Numbered from the stretch's first letter, positions 13,101-23,499 are shown. The stretch: 64,000 nt of DNA from Micractinium sp. NFX-FRZ (GCA_029339195.1 JAPTJF010000024.1:186001-250000); one strand, 5' to 3'. The notes: generated by a model from the sequence alone, not told the origin. Numbers and translations: made by a program.

Positions 13101-13484
13101 CCACGCGGACGCACACACAGCCGAGGGGCGGGGGCAGGCGAGGGGTGGGCATTCTTGGATTCGTGCCCAAGCTCGAGGTGACCTGGGGTCTTAAAAGGCA
13201 GGGCCAGCCAAACAAGTGGGCAGCTGGCGCGCTGTGGGACTTGCACGTGTTGGGAGGGCAGCTGAGGGTGTTGGGCGGGGGTGAAGGACGCCGGGCGGAG
13301 AAAAGCGACAGTATGCGGCCAGCGTGAGGGCCTGACCATGCTGGAAGAGGGGGCAATGCAGGTGCAGTGGATCACATATTGGTGTGGGTAAATTCAGCAG
13401 GGAGGAGGGGCGGGTAGGCGGGCGGCGGGGGGAGCGGGCAGGCGGCGGCGGCGGGCGCGGCGGGCGGGCGCACTTGAGCGGCAT
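1146..13484 (-). CDS. pyruvate kinase, plant cytosolic type, long form (PK1)
   Basis: Transfers phosphate from phosphoenolpyruvate to ADP, the last step of glycolysis. No transit peptide is seen, so it is probably cytosolic. I assemble 27 phase-consistent exons giving 937 residues: 13484-13474, 13079-12953, 12426-12356, 12177-12103, 11712-11601, 11263-11197, 10743-10655, 10083-9985, 9231-9164, 9011-8894, 8619-8568, 8268-8219, 7813-7730, 7403-7373, 7212-7068, 6837-6801, 6450-6411, 6050-5912, 5522-5088, 4748-4674, 4037-4013, 3783-3732, 3301-3221, 2857-2751, 2390-2290, 1971-1928, 1624-1146. Landmarks in order: [66 protein letters not shown], then the C-domain with [16 protein letters not shown] in place of ARGDLG is usual for plant cytosolic enzymes. 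It is far longer than the usual 500 or so residues: a Gly/Ala/Ser-rich insertion of about 190 residues precedes the C-domain, and a Gly/Pro/Ser-rich tail of about 175 residues follows it. The exon ends with GTCAGA or GTCAAG donors are the least certain. Confidence 0.88.
2529..2790 (-). repeat. decayed copies of the 3' end of PK1 exon 24
   Basis: The real exon end, coding for [11 protein letters not shown] plus its donor, lies at 2751-2790. Similar segments recur in the following intron at 2641-2673 and 2529-2570. The second still reads [13 protein letters not shown] and keeps a GTGGGC donor-like end. A fragment at 2601-2629 may be a fourth piece. None is needed for the gene model. Confidence 0.75.
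5742..6147 (-). repeat. copies of both ends of PK1 exon 18
   Basis: The start of exon 18 with its acceptor (6036-6061) is repeated almost perfectly upstream at 6121-6147, coding DFRMYL-like sequence in the wrong phase. The end of exon 18 (5912-5945, reading HLLARTSS) recurs downstream at 5829-5870 and 5742-5776, reading HLLARPFS and HLLARISS. Copies of the exon start lie upstream and copies of the exon end lie downstream. Confidence 0.75.
8731..8930 (-). repeat. decayed copy of the 3' end of PK1 exon 10
   Basis: The exon end coding [10 protein letters not shown] with its donor lies at 8894-8930. A close copy lies downstream at 8731-8775, where it reads [10 protein letters not shown] followed by GGGGCGG as in the real intron start. 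Single-base changes have broken its frame and its donor. Confidence 0.65.
9690..10030 (-). repeat. tandem copies of the 3' end of PK1 exon 8
   Basis: The real exon end, coding MTCHTEDE followed by GTGAGG, lies at 9985-10025. Copies lie downstream at 9878-9920 ([12 protein letters not shown]) and 9699-9735 ([12 protein letters not shown]). Spacing is about 105 and 180 bases. Each copy keeps the exon end and a GTGAGG donor-like site. Confidence 0.78.
10441..10895 (-). repeat. copies of both ends of PK1 exon 7
   Basis: The exon start (10710-10755, coding [11 protein letters not shown] after a CAG acceptor) has an upstream copy at 10846-10895 ([11 protein letters not shown]). The exon end (10655-10690, coding [11 protein letters not shown] plus donor) has a downstream copy at 10441-10480 ([11 protein letters not shown]). 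More diverged repetition is visible between 10300 and 10640. Confidence 0.72.
11600..11945 (-). repeat. copies of the 5' start of PK1 exon 5 in the upstream intron
   Basis: The working exon begins [14 protein letters not shown] (11712 downward). Upstream lie two decayed copies: 11764-11830 ([15 protein letters not shown], frame-shifted, still after a TGCAG) and 11880-11945 ([14 protein letters not shown], acceptor lost). Only the 11712 start gives a phase-consistent join to exon 4. Confidence 0.75.
12529..12611. repeat. ATTG microsatellite between short direct repeats in a PK1 intron
   Basis: A run of ATTG units (about 12543-12598) sits in the intron between PK1 exons 2 and 3. It is flanked on both sides by the same 14-base sequence, GCCGCCCCACACAG. 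A shorter ATTG run occurs at 62203-62216 in the first intron of PK2. Confidence 0.7.
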
Positions 13485-14043
13485 GGCGGCTGGCTGGGCG
13501 GGCTGCCCGAGGGCGGCGCTCTGAAGCTAATGCTGAGACTGCTGAGCGCGCTCGAGGCCTCGGGGCGCCCCGTCAGGGCCGCAGAGTTCGGGTTTGACAG
13601 CAAGGTGGATCGCACTGCTGCCAGCAGAGGGCGAGGTCCGTGGGCCTAAGCAGCACAGTCAATCTGCGGTGTGCGACGCCCTCCACCGAAACGGTGCTTG
13701 CTTCTAGTGAGAAAGGAAAGTACTGTTCCCGGCTTAATCACTCTGCCGCGGACCCACAGCGATGAAACCTCGCATACAATTGTGATCAAAGCTGGCATAT
13801 CACACCTCTGAGCAGGGGAGCCCTGAGGGCACCCAGCTTCCCCACAGCCGCCATCCTACATGGCAGTATCTAGCCAGCAGATGCTTACTTGCACTTGAAC
13901 CTCTCTCATTTACATGTGACGACAGAGGTTGCAGTGTTTGCATGTGGTGGGCCAGCCGCGGCAGAAAGGGAGCTGGCTGCCCACCCGCCCACCTCTCCGC
14001 CCTGCCAGTTTGGTTGGTCGCTGCGTCGGCAGCTCCGGCAGCC
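13485..14043. other. intergenic: PK1 upstream region and 3' region of the 14044-14762 gene
   Basis: No gene is seen. A minus-strand TGTAA at 13909-13913 is a good polyadenylation candidate, 131 bases past the stop at 14044. The rest, next to 13484, should carry the PK1 promoter and 5' leader. Confidence 0.45.
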
Positions 14044-14762
14044 TCACCGCATCACTTGGTTCAGCACCGCACCGGTCACCTGGTTCCCCACCGTGGCGCC
14101 GCTGCTCCACACGCAGCCGCCGCACCAGGTGCGGGCAATCCAGCCCAGGAACTGGACCGCCTTGTTGGGCGGCCCCGCCTTGCTGGCGCCAGCCGCGCTG
14201 CCACCCAGCTGCGGGGGCCACTCGTGCTGCGGGGGCGCGGCCGCCGCCGGCTGTGAGGGCTGCTGCTGCTGCTGCTTCTCTGCTGCGGGGTCGTGTTGCT
14301 GCTGCTGGGCTGGTGCCGGCTGGGCCGCCGACGTCAGCTGTTGCTGTAGTGGCGGGGGCTGGTAGTAAGGTGGGTAGGGCGCATAGGGGTATGGAGAAGG
14401 TGCGGCAGGCATGCTGGGCGGAGGGCCTGCATAGGGAGGGAACACAGTGCACGAGTAGTTTATTAGCCTGGGCGTGACTTGCAGGCACGGCTTGAAAGTG
14501 AGCCTCCCAACCCCTCCAGCCGCGTGCACTCACCATATGCGTAGCTTCCAGGATACTGCTGCTGTGGGGACGGGTAAGAGTAGCCGGGCTGGTGGGGTTG
14601 CTGCTGCGGGTAAGGGGTGTAGGAGAGATAAAGCGGAGGGTAGCCAGCTGGCTGCTGGGGCGCATATGCCGGGCTGCCCCAGTGTGGCTCCCCTGCAGCT
14701 GGCGGTCGCGGCGGCGGCGGCGCCGGCCAAGTGCCGCTGGTGGCGGGCTGCTGGTCGGGCAT
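14044..14762 (-). CDS. Pro/Gln/Tyr-rich protein of unknown function
   Basis: Two exons (14762-14534 and 14426-14044) join in phase through a GTGAGT donor and a TGCAG acceptor to give 203 residues. The first two thirds are low complexity, rich in proline, glutamine, alanine and tyrosine (YPQQQPHQPGYSYPSPQQQ), with no signal peptide at the ATG. The last 40 or so residues differ: PNKAVQFLGWIARTWCGG followed by a Gly/Val/Asn-rich end, VGNQVTGAVLNQVMR. These could form an amphipathic membrane-associated helix. I do not recognise the family. A TGTAA signal follows 131 bases after the stop. Clean splicing and a clear composition boundary support a real gene. Confidence 0.62.
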
Positions 14763-15262
14763 ATCGAAGCGTTATTGATGATGTGAAGAGGCCGCCGACA
14801 CAAGTGAGGGGGAAGTGTGGGCAGCCGCGGCCGGCTTGCAGCGCGGTCAGCGAGGCCCGGTTGGCTTGGAGGAACCTGACTTAGACCGGTCGATCGCGGA
14901 AGTTAAACGCGAATGGATCGAACATTGAGATGCGTGCGAGACGGAAACCGCGTTGCCTCGACTGTAAGGGGCGCGGCCCAGGGAACTCCTGGCGGTGCCG
15001 ACGGCCGCCAGCTGGCACTGCCCGCTCTTTCAGCGCTGGTGCTTCGGCAGGCTCCCAGTGCACTGTTCCAGGGCTGCCTGTGCGGCACACTGGCTTCGAA
15101 CTTTACACTTCGTTCCAGCTGGGATGTGCTAGCTAACTGATTCACGACAAGCACACTCGCCGCAGCAACAGAACACAGACATGCCTGCCGCTGCGCCGAC
15201 CCTTGAGATTGGTCAACGCCATCGCCGCCGTCCTTCCAAGGCCTGCCGGCTCTCCCAGCCTC
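14763..15262. other. intergenic
   Basis: No coding signal is seen. A minus-strand TGTAA at 15103-15107 is a candidate polyadenylation signal for the gene ending at 15263. Confidence 0.45.
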
Positions 15263-16975
15263 TCAGGGGCACCAGTAGCAGTCTGCCACTGTGAAGAAAG
15301 GGACCGTGACCCAGTCGCCCTCGGCGGCTGTGCACTCTGGCGGGCGCTCCTGTAGGCATGCATGGTAGGCAGGGGCGGGCGGCAGCTGCAGGTTCAGATT
15401 CAATGTCTGTTGAGCCGCACCGCTCCGTGCATGGAGCTGTGCCGGTACGGTGGCAGCCCCACGCCTGCACCACAGCAGGCGAATGAGGGGCAAACGGGGG
15501 CAATCCCCACACGAGGCCGGCCGCACAGGGCGGCCCGGCCCACCCACCCCCACAGAGGTGTTGTATCGCACGGCGTAGTTGGCGGGTGGCAGCGCCCCGT
15601 CTGTCGTGATCTTGAAGCGCCCCCAGGGCTCGCTGCCGCCATCGGGGGGCGGCAGCACAACAACTGCAGGCAGCCGGGACAGGGGTGTGGGGAACAGTTG
15701 CTGCCAGCAGTGTTGGATTGTGGAGGTGGACAGGCCAGGTGGCCACCTGTCCACCCCACATGCACGGCACCACACACTGAGCAGCCACCCAGCTGCCCGC
15801 ACAAACGGCAGCTGCGCTCTGGGGCGGCGAAAGACCCCTGCATCCCACCTGCTCCATGCACAGTTGCGTCCAGAGTGATGCCGCCCAGGCGGGCTCCGGT
15901 TTGGGGGTCCCAGCAGTCCATGAGGACAACCAGTGGGTTGGGGTAGTGCCACGTGCCTGCACAGGGTGTGGGAGCAGTGCGCCGGCCGGGGGGGCAAAAC
16001 ACCAGAACGAGCCGCGTTGGGAAGCATATCTCTCGATCACTGAAGGTGGGATGGGAGGGTGGTTGGTGGCCAATTGACGTGTGGGGCACGCCCCCTCATC
16101 TGCTGCTGCTGCAGCTTCAGAGACTGCACGGTGTGCTGGCTCAGCTGCAGTGGGGGTCCGTGGTGGGGCAGGGAGGGGAGCGCTGTGCTGCCACCTCGCT
16201 TGGGGCGCAAACCCACATGAATAGTCGCCGGTTGCATACCCTGCCCCCATTGCCGTCCCAAACTGGCGTGCGCCCTGCAACGACAAGGGCGCGACAGGAG
16301 CAGGTCACAGCTTGGCGCGCTTGGCTGCCGTTGGCGAGTTCAGCGGCGGCAGTCCTCAAGCCAGGGCAGGGCAGGGCAGGCAGCCAGTGCTGTTAGCGGC
16401 AAGCAAGTCGCACGAGGTGTTTAGCACCGAGCACAGGGCAGCCGTGGATGCCCCAGTCACGACACAACCCAGCAACTTCCAGACTTACCTTGCAGGTGTA
16501 GTTGCGTGTGCCGTGGATGAACAGCCTGAAGCTGTGCTGAGCCTGGGGCGGCATGAACACGGATGTGAAGTTCAAAGCGCTGGAGCACTGCCCCGCTTCA
16601 TCAGCCGGCGGCACGCCTCCGCTGCTGCCATCTGATGAGGAGGTGAAACATTGCCAGGGTGGCAAGATGAGCGTGTTTGGCCACCAAAAGTGCACCCATG
16701 TGCGAGGCATTTGGCCAGGCAGGCTCCAGTGCCTGCTCGCCTCCCTGGCGACCGTGCCTGCCGCCGCCCAATGGGCGGCCGCAACAACGCCACCAGCTCT
16801 TCCACGGGACGCGAGTTTCGCCTTCATTCCGACATGCATGCATCGGTTTCAGATCATTCCAAGCTTGACTTGCGCTGTCCGAGGCACCTGAGGCTGCGGG
16901 CTGCTGCAGTCGGCGCCCTCCTGCCGCTGCCCAGTCAGCCGCCAGAAGCAGCGCTGCCAGCAGAAGCAGTTTCAT
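15263..16975 (-). CDS. secreted protein, 244 residues, family not recognised
   Basis: Six phase-consistent exons: 16975-16888, 16631-16489, 16274-16195, 16039-15849, 15663-15554 and 15385-15263. The ATG opens a classic signal peptide, MKLLLLAALLLAADWAAAG, followed by a Ser/Ala linker. The mature part has two sub-regions: a Cys-containing stretch (SFRLFIHGTRNYTCK, then GAGYATGDYSCGF), and after it GTWHYPNPLVVLMDCWDP and GITLDATVHG. The end is Cys-rich: PPECTAAEGDWVTVPFFTVADCYWCP. The even cysteines and NYT/NTS sequons suggest an extracellular, disulfide-bonded glycoprotein. It faces away from the FAS1-PL14 gene, 1.3 kb apart. A resemblance to DUF3455-like extracellular proteins crossed my mind but the match is too weak to name. 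The exon 4 acceptor at 16040 was chosen because it alone keeps the phase. Confidence 0.68.
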
Positions 16976-18307
16976 TTCTGCTGCAACGGAGAACGCTGGA
17001 GGAAGCGCAAGGGGAAGACGCGCCCATTCCGTGTGCGGAAGGGCACTCAACTGCAGCTGACTGGCCCAGTCAGCTGCCGTGGCTTGTGCGCACAGCGAGG
17101 CTTGTGCAAGCCATGCACAGCATGCGCGCTGAGACACACTGTGAGCAAATGGGGCCATTGCGCCCACAGCGAGGCTGGGTGGCACCCATGCAGCAGCAGC
17201 TGTGTCAGTTGACCTGGTAGGATCAGTGCGGCACAAGGAGGCATATTTGGCGCCTAGTGCTGACTCAGAGCTGGCACGAAGCGCCCTTCCCCTCACTGCC
17301 CGCATGGCCAGCAGCAGTCTGCCGCAATGCCCATGCGCCTCACCTGGCCCACCACCTGGCCGCCGCTGTGCGCTGGCGGCTCAGCTCGGTGTGCAGCAGC
17401 GCACGCAGCTGCACACCCCACCCAACTCCCAAGCCGGTGTATGGGCTGTTTGCCCTGCGCATGCACCCAGGTGCCAGGAAAGCTCCCATCAACCCTGTCG
17501 CTCTTACCATCTCAACTGCCAGTCTCGCATTTCGCTCAAGTCGACAACACCACGGGCAGAGTGCTACCTGGCGGGGTGGCTGCCAGCGGGGCGGCAATGC
17601 AGGCGAACAAGGTGGCCCCACTGGCAGTGCTGCCAGTGCTGGCAGTGCTCACCGCTGCCGCGGTGCTGCCGGCGGCGCCAATGTGCCGGATGAAGAGCCC
17701 TTGCATCACTGTTGTAAGCAGGCCACCGCCACTTGTCCCCTGACCCATCCTTACTAGTAGTCCAGCATCCTGTGCAGTGTGGCTCCATCAGGGTTGGGTA
17801 CGCCGTCCTGTCGTAAGCGCCGGCACACGCCGGCACACCCTGCCGGCCTGGCAGGCGCCTTTAAACCGCCGCCGCCGCCCGCGGCAGCTCATAAGGTGGT
17901 GGCGCCGGGCATGCAGCTGCCCTGAGCTGCTGCCCAGTGATTCAGTCATGTAAGCCCTATTGGGCCTCGACCTGGGTTGAGGGCACGGTCGCAGCGGCCT
18001 GGGTTGAAGCCATGGTCGCAGCTCTTCACCCCCACCTGTGCCAAGTGGTGCTGCACCCCAGTGCTGCACCCCTCCCCTGCGGCAGGTTGTCCTGGCGATG
18101 GCATCTGCGATGCCGAGCCGCAGCGAATGCTGGGCACAGCTGTGGCCGCGCTGGCCTTGAGATCTCTGTTAGGCCGCGGCGTGTTGGGGGCTCACAGCAT
18201 GCGCAGCAGGCAGGGCAGCAGGCACCCAGTTCCCGAGGCACGCGATGTCAATCGAGAACAGCGACGCGCATTCACCTCTTTTGATCAAATCGTTTGGCGT
18301 GGCCACG
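16976..18307. other. divergent intergenic region between two secreted-protein genes
   Basis: No gene I can support. An Ala/Thr/Ser-rich minus-strand frame at 17536-17748 has a hydrophobic look but no start context, partner exon or homology. The region should contain promoters for both flanking genes. An in-frame ATG at 18245 lies upstream of the chosen start of the plus-strand gene. Confidence 0.4.
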
Positions 18308-21229
18308 ATGCGCGCGTCCTTTGCGTTGTTGGTGCTGCTGGCCGTGGCAGGTAAGCTCCAGGACGACCCCGAGGGAACTCGCGGGCTGCCTGATGGACGC
18401 GAATCGTGCTCTCGCAGCCCAATTTATTGCAATTTAGATTGGCGGCCTTGCCCGATTTTGACAGGCTTGACGCAAGGCAGATTCGTGCCTGCCTGGATGG
18501 CGGCGCCAGGGCGGCGCCACCAGTGCCGCACTCATTTCCACTGTTTCTATTCCTTCCCGACCCTTGCAGCGTCTGCACAGGGGTGCCAAAAGAGCGTGTA
18601 TGATTTCGGTGAGTGCACCAGGGGCTGGGTGAAATTGGGGCGTCTGCTATGCTTAGCAGCTCCCGCGTGGGCATGGACACCAGCGGCACACTGGAGCCAG
18701 CTGCGCCACATGCCACATGCCACAGCGGTCCAGCTCGCGGCCTGCCGGCTTCGCCGGCTGCGCAGCGCCTGTGCTTGCGCCTGTGCATGCGCCAGCTGCG
18801 CTACGTGTCACATCTGTCCAATGGCAGTTGCTTGGTCGGTCAGCAAGTGAAGGTGTCTCCATCACAGGCAGTGTGCTGGTGGGTGTGTGGGCTGGGTTGC
18901 TTGTGCCTTGATATAATCGCGGTTGCCTCCCAAGGCGCCCCCTTCTTTTGCAACCAACGCAGCTGTTGCTTCTGCCCCTGTTGCAGTCCGCAGGGAGCGG
19001 GACTATAGCATACTTCGGGAGGCAATCGACGTGAGGAGCCAGGGGCGGGCGGTGGGGTGGATGTTGTCCCTGTGTGCATGCGCGATCACCAAGGGGTGCC
19101 CCACTGTCCAGGTGCCAAGGTCCCGTCCTGCCATTATGTTTCAAGACAAGTGTGCACACACCCGACGTCCACGTTGCACGTCCTGACCTAGCACCCTTCC
19201 CACCTCCCTGCAGAATGCGTTCTCCGGGTTCCGCAACAAGTTGTCTGACCCTAATGAGCGGCTCACCGTGTTCCTGCCCAACAACGCGGCCTTTGAGTAC
19301 CTGTTTAAGAACGGTGGCATCTCGCAGAAGCAACTTATGGACGACAAGCAGATGCTGCTTGATGTGAGTACATGATGTGGTGCACGGGTGCCAGCCTTGG
19401 CTGGGACCAAGAGAAGCAATAGCCTTGGATGTGAGATCCGGAAAGAAGCCAACCGAGCACAGGTGCCGGCCTGAGGGGCTTAGCCCAACAGGCTCCCGTA
19501 GCAAGGGCGCATCCTTGATTGCACGGCCAGGATTGAACTACAAGGCGGCACCGTCCTCACCGCCTTGCAGCCGCGGTGCCACCTCTCTCAGGCGTGCTTG
19601 GTTGTCAGCCCGCCACACCTTGCCCCTCCTAAACTCTTCTGATCCTGCCTTCTACCTCCAGGTTTTGCGCTATCACGTGCTCGGCTGGCCGGTTGAGACT
19701 AGCAGGTTCAGTCTAGATGGCAAGGTAAGGCACCCAAGCTAGGCTTGGCCAGTCGCCCTGATATGCCGTACCATTGTCTCGGCCCGCTCATCTCGCCTAC
19801 AAGCAAGTATATACTTATCGCCTTCTCCTACTTTCCTATCTCGCCCGCAGACATTCCCAACCAATCTGGCCGGAGATGCCGGCGAGGTGTTCATCAAACT
19901 CACCCTGAAGGGTGACATCCGCCTGCGCCCCAGTAATGGTGATGCCTCCAAGGCCAAGGCAAGCTGGGGAACGAATGGGTGTGTATGCTTTAGCTGGGTT
20001 GTCCCGGGAGGGGAACATGGGCTACCAACTAGCATGGGGCGAGCAGGGGAAGCAAATCCACTAGAAAGTTGAGTGGGCCAGCAGAGGTGTATTGTTAGGC
20101 TACATTTGGCCATGGCAAAGCACAATGTTAGCCTAGACCAAGCACAAGCACCACTCTTAATTTTTGCTGCGGTTGCAGTTGTTGCTCACTCTCGTTAAGC
20201 GCATTCGTGCCCTCCATGCCCGCTACTCGCCCCCCTTGCAGATCGGGGACTTGCGTGACGTGTGCGCTGGTGCCGCCATCATGCATGGCATCAACCGCGT
20301 GTTGATGCCCGACACCGTGAACTTGGGTCCAGACGCGGACGAGCAGGCAGCAATCGAGCAGCCCGCTCAGGACTCCGGGGACTTTGGGGGCAAACTGATG
20401 TCCAATGACGTGGCGACAGCCAACATCAAGCCCGGCATGGGCGCGGGGGGAGGCAAGGCACTGACCATGAAGTTCACCGCTGGGCTCCCCCTCGAGGGTG
20501 CCAAGATGTACTTCGAGATGAGGTTTGAGGACGGCTTCGAGTGGGGGTGCAGAGGCAAGGTGGGCGGCGTCTTCATGGGCCTCGGCGGAGCGAGCGGCGG
20601 CGAGCACTCCCGCAACGGCGCCTCACATCGCCTGATGTGGGAGACGGAGAAGGGCGGCGCTGCCTACCCATTCAGCTATGTGTGAGTGGGAGCTGTGGGT
20701 GGGGGAAGGTGGTAGGCGGAAGGGGTGGGGTGGGGGTGGGAGTTAGGGGGACACTCATGCAAGCCCTGCTGCAAGTGTTATAATGTCGCCTTTGCCGGAG
20801 TCCTGCGCTTCAAGGCGCATCGGTGCCTGCTGCGCGTGCTCATGATGACCCCTCCTCACATTATCCTCGGCGTGCAGGTACGTCCCGGCAGGCTCTGATG
20901 ATTACCAGCCAAAAAAACTAAGTGACACTGATGGGTACGGTGCCGGGCTATTCCTCAAGCACTACAAGGACACAATGCAGCCCCTCTGCACCGGCAGGTG
21001 GTACAAAGTTGAGGTGGGCATGAAGTTGAACAAGGTGGGGCACTCCGACGGCGAGATGTGGCTCAGCGTGGACGGCAACACCCAACACATGGGCGGCATC
21101 CGTTGGCGCATGGACAACGACAAGATCACCAGCCTTTTGCTGCAGCCCTTCCATGGCGGCCCATGCCAGGCCAAACTGGAGTCTCGCATGAGGCTCCGCA
21201 ACGTGCGGGTGAAGCCCTGGACTCACTGA
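18308..21229 (+). CDS. secreted FAS1 (fasciclin) - polysaccharide lyase family 14 fusion
   Basis: Eight exons (18308-18350, 18570-18608, 18987-19030, 19214-19363, 19662-19724, 19851-19958, 20242-20681, 20878-21229) give 412 residues. A signal peptide (MRASFALLVLLAVAG) leads into a FAS1 domain at about 30-173, with the hallmarks LTVFLPNNAAFEYL, VLRYHVLG and AAIMHGINRVLMPD. The second half (about 220-412) matches polysaccharide lyase family 14, the family of the Chlorella-virus wall-degrading lyase vAL-1. In it, FEWGCRGKVGG, ASGG, ASHRLMW and SYVYVP are visible. K255, S277, R279 and Y291 have the spacing of the Lys, Ser, Arg and Tyr reported as active in vAL-1. It may cut uronic-acid polysaccharides of the alga's own wall. 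Intron 6 starts with GC. A 21-codon longer exon 7 (from 20179) is also in frame. An ATG at 18245 could add 21 residues but would bury the signal peptide. Confidence 0.88.
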
Positions 21230-22304
21230 CCCACGGTCACATGATGTCTAGGTGTTGCCCATCTCTCGATCAGGTTTCGGTCAGCATGGTACCACTGTCA
21301 GAATGGTTTTACAACCCCGCCAATAATCCAGCATCACACCCCCATTATGCGTGACTACCCGCCTTCAACAAGCAGCTGACACGTTGCATGCCTACTGTTG
21401 ATTGATTTGACTCCAAACTTTGACCCACTCATGGCACTGACACCTTTCCAAGACCGACCCATCAAAAATGTACCGAATGCTCAATTCGATCAGATCTCGC
21501 TGCCGGTGGACGCAGCGCCATCACTGCCTGCCGCCGCCTCAACATCAAAACAGAAAAGCACCCCTGTTGCAATCCAGCCAGCAAATGCAAATTGTGAACT
21601 GCATATCTTCCCACAATGTATGGGACACGTGGGGAGAGCCAGGTCCCGTGAGGAGATGATGGAGCGGCGTAGTTGTGGGTGGGGCAGCGGCAGGACAGAA
21701 ACAAACGGACGGATTGTGAGCAAGTAACATGTATGTGCAACATGAGCCTTTGTTGAGCAGTATACAACCACGCATGAGTGAGTGAATGAACATGGAGATG
21801 CGAGCGCAAGAGCGTTGCAGGACGGGACACGAGCAGCTCACCCAAGGCATGCTCAACAAGAAGACGGGCAGGCACGGCAGATGGGGGACCCAGAAACACT
21901 GGGGGGGCCGCCTTCCCGCTGCAGTGAGCTAAAGCCACAGGGGGCGTCACGAATGCAGCGAGGGGCAAAGGACAGCCCGTCCAGGGGCCCGAGAGCTGCG
22001 GCCCACCCGGGGAAACACGGACAAGCACTAAACAAAGGGGCAATGCTTTACAGTTGCGCTGCCGGCAAAGCGCAATTCAAGCAAGGCAGTGCAGGTGCCA
22101 GCGCTCGGCGCCGGCATCCCCGCACAAGAATGGGTGGCCAGCTGGCACCTCGCTGCGCCAGGCAGCCGGCGCAGGCGCAGTGCCGACTGCACACAGGTCT
22201 TGCAGCAGGTCCCAGAAGCGAGCGACAACGTGTCGCACAGCTGCGGCCACAAGCTGGGTGGGTGAGGGGGGAGGTGGTGGAGGTGGCTGCTGCTGGGTGG
22301 GCGC
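21230..22304. other. intergenic, nothing recognised
   Basis: This is the 3' flank of the FAS1-PL14 gene, with lower GC than its surroundings and no gene I can support on either strand. It runs up to the first LINE remnant. Confidence 0.4.
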
Positions 22305-23420
22305 TCAACAGCTTAGCGCGCGTGCATAGCTCGAGCTATCACGTGGCGGTGGCCAGCATCCATGGCACTCAGCGCTGCCAGGCAGACCGCATCCCACACA
22401 CCGGCATGGGTGCCAGCAGGGGTGCGCATCAGCCAGAGCTGCAGCCGCGTGGGGTGCTGCCCACCAAGCTGAGCCGCCAGGGTGGCGCGCACAGCGGCGA
22501 GGGTGAGTGTCAGATGAGCCGCATGGGCAGGGCTGGGGGCCGCTGCTGGCCATGCGGGCGGCGAGGGGGAGGGCATTGAGCGCGAGGCGCCAATACACCT
22601 CCTTGTGCTGATTCTCCCAAGGCAGCTGCCACAGCCGCGGCAGCAGGTGTGCCACCTCGCTGCCAGTGGGTGCAGTGCCCCCGCTGTCTCCCGCTGCTTC
22701 ACCCTCAAAGGCAGCAAATCGTTGCAGCCGCTCCTGCTGCAAGCCAGCCAGCTGCAGCTGAGTGCCCTGCCGCACGCAGAAGCTGGGCAGGGAGATTGGG
22801 GAGCCGCCCAGCCACCAGCCCAGGGAGCCGAGCATCACCGCAACGGCGTCAGCTTCCGTGGCTGCCCCGCCAGCCTAGCCAGGGCCACTGCCCATGTGAA
22901 CCCAGGCGGCGTCTGCCCAGCCAGCGGGGAGCACAGCTAGCAGGGCTGCGAGCTGCTCACGGGTGCGCTGCAGGTCGAGGAAGGCATCAGCTGCGGCCCA
23001 GCCGAACAGCTGCCTGCGCACGTCGGCTGTGTACTGACGGGGGGAGCTGTGCTGCAGCTGGTGGTGTGCCGCAAGGAGCGCTGGGATGTGCCGGATGCTG
23101 GATGCTGCAACGTCCCCAAACTGGGACTCTAGTGGCTGCCCAGCAGGGGGGTGCCCCACAGCGGCACCTTGCAACACCGGGCGCGGGGCTGGAGCTCATG
23201 TACTTGCTGGACTGGCGGCAGGGATTGCAGGCCGGCCCACATACGGCGCAGCGGCGGCGGGAGCCGCTGCTCAGCACCATCCGTGGGGTGCCACGTCAGC
23301 AGCTGGAGTGGGGAGAGGGAGGGGTCGACTTGGCGGAGGAGAGCGGCGGCCACCACAGCCCACGGGCGGCCTGGCTCAGCACCTGGCCCGACACGCACCT
23401 GCGGGGCTACATCGCGTGGG
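22305..23420 (-). pseudogene. broken C-terminal part of a LINE-type retrotransposon ORF2
   Basis: Three minus-strand frames follow one another in order (23398-23129, 23177-22875, 22838-22305) and together resemble the part of a LINE polyprotein downstream of the reverse transcriptase. Recognisable pieces are PWAVVAAALLRQVDPSLSP, PLQLLTWHPTDGAEQRLP and, near the end, WRLALNALPLAARM followed by a Cys-rich CPCG segment. The two frame changes show it is dead. The reverse transcriptase itself is missing on this strand, so the copy is truncated at its 5' side near 23420, where the opposite-strand copy begins. Confidence 0.6.
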
Positions 23421-23499
23421 GCTGCTCCCGAGCACGAGGGCGCTGCCGCAGAGCTGCTGCTGCTCGCCCCACCTGGATCTCTCTGTATGCCCTAGCGTC

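Noticed and set aside
17536..17748. Small hydrophobic Ala/Thr/Ser-rich minus-strand gene
   Set aside because: No supported start, partner exon or similarity. Composition alone is weak evidence.
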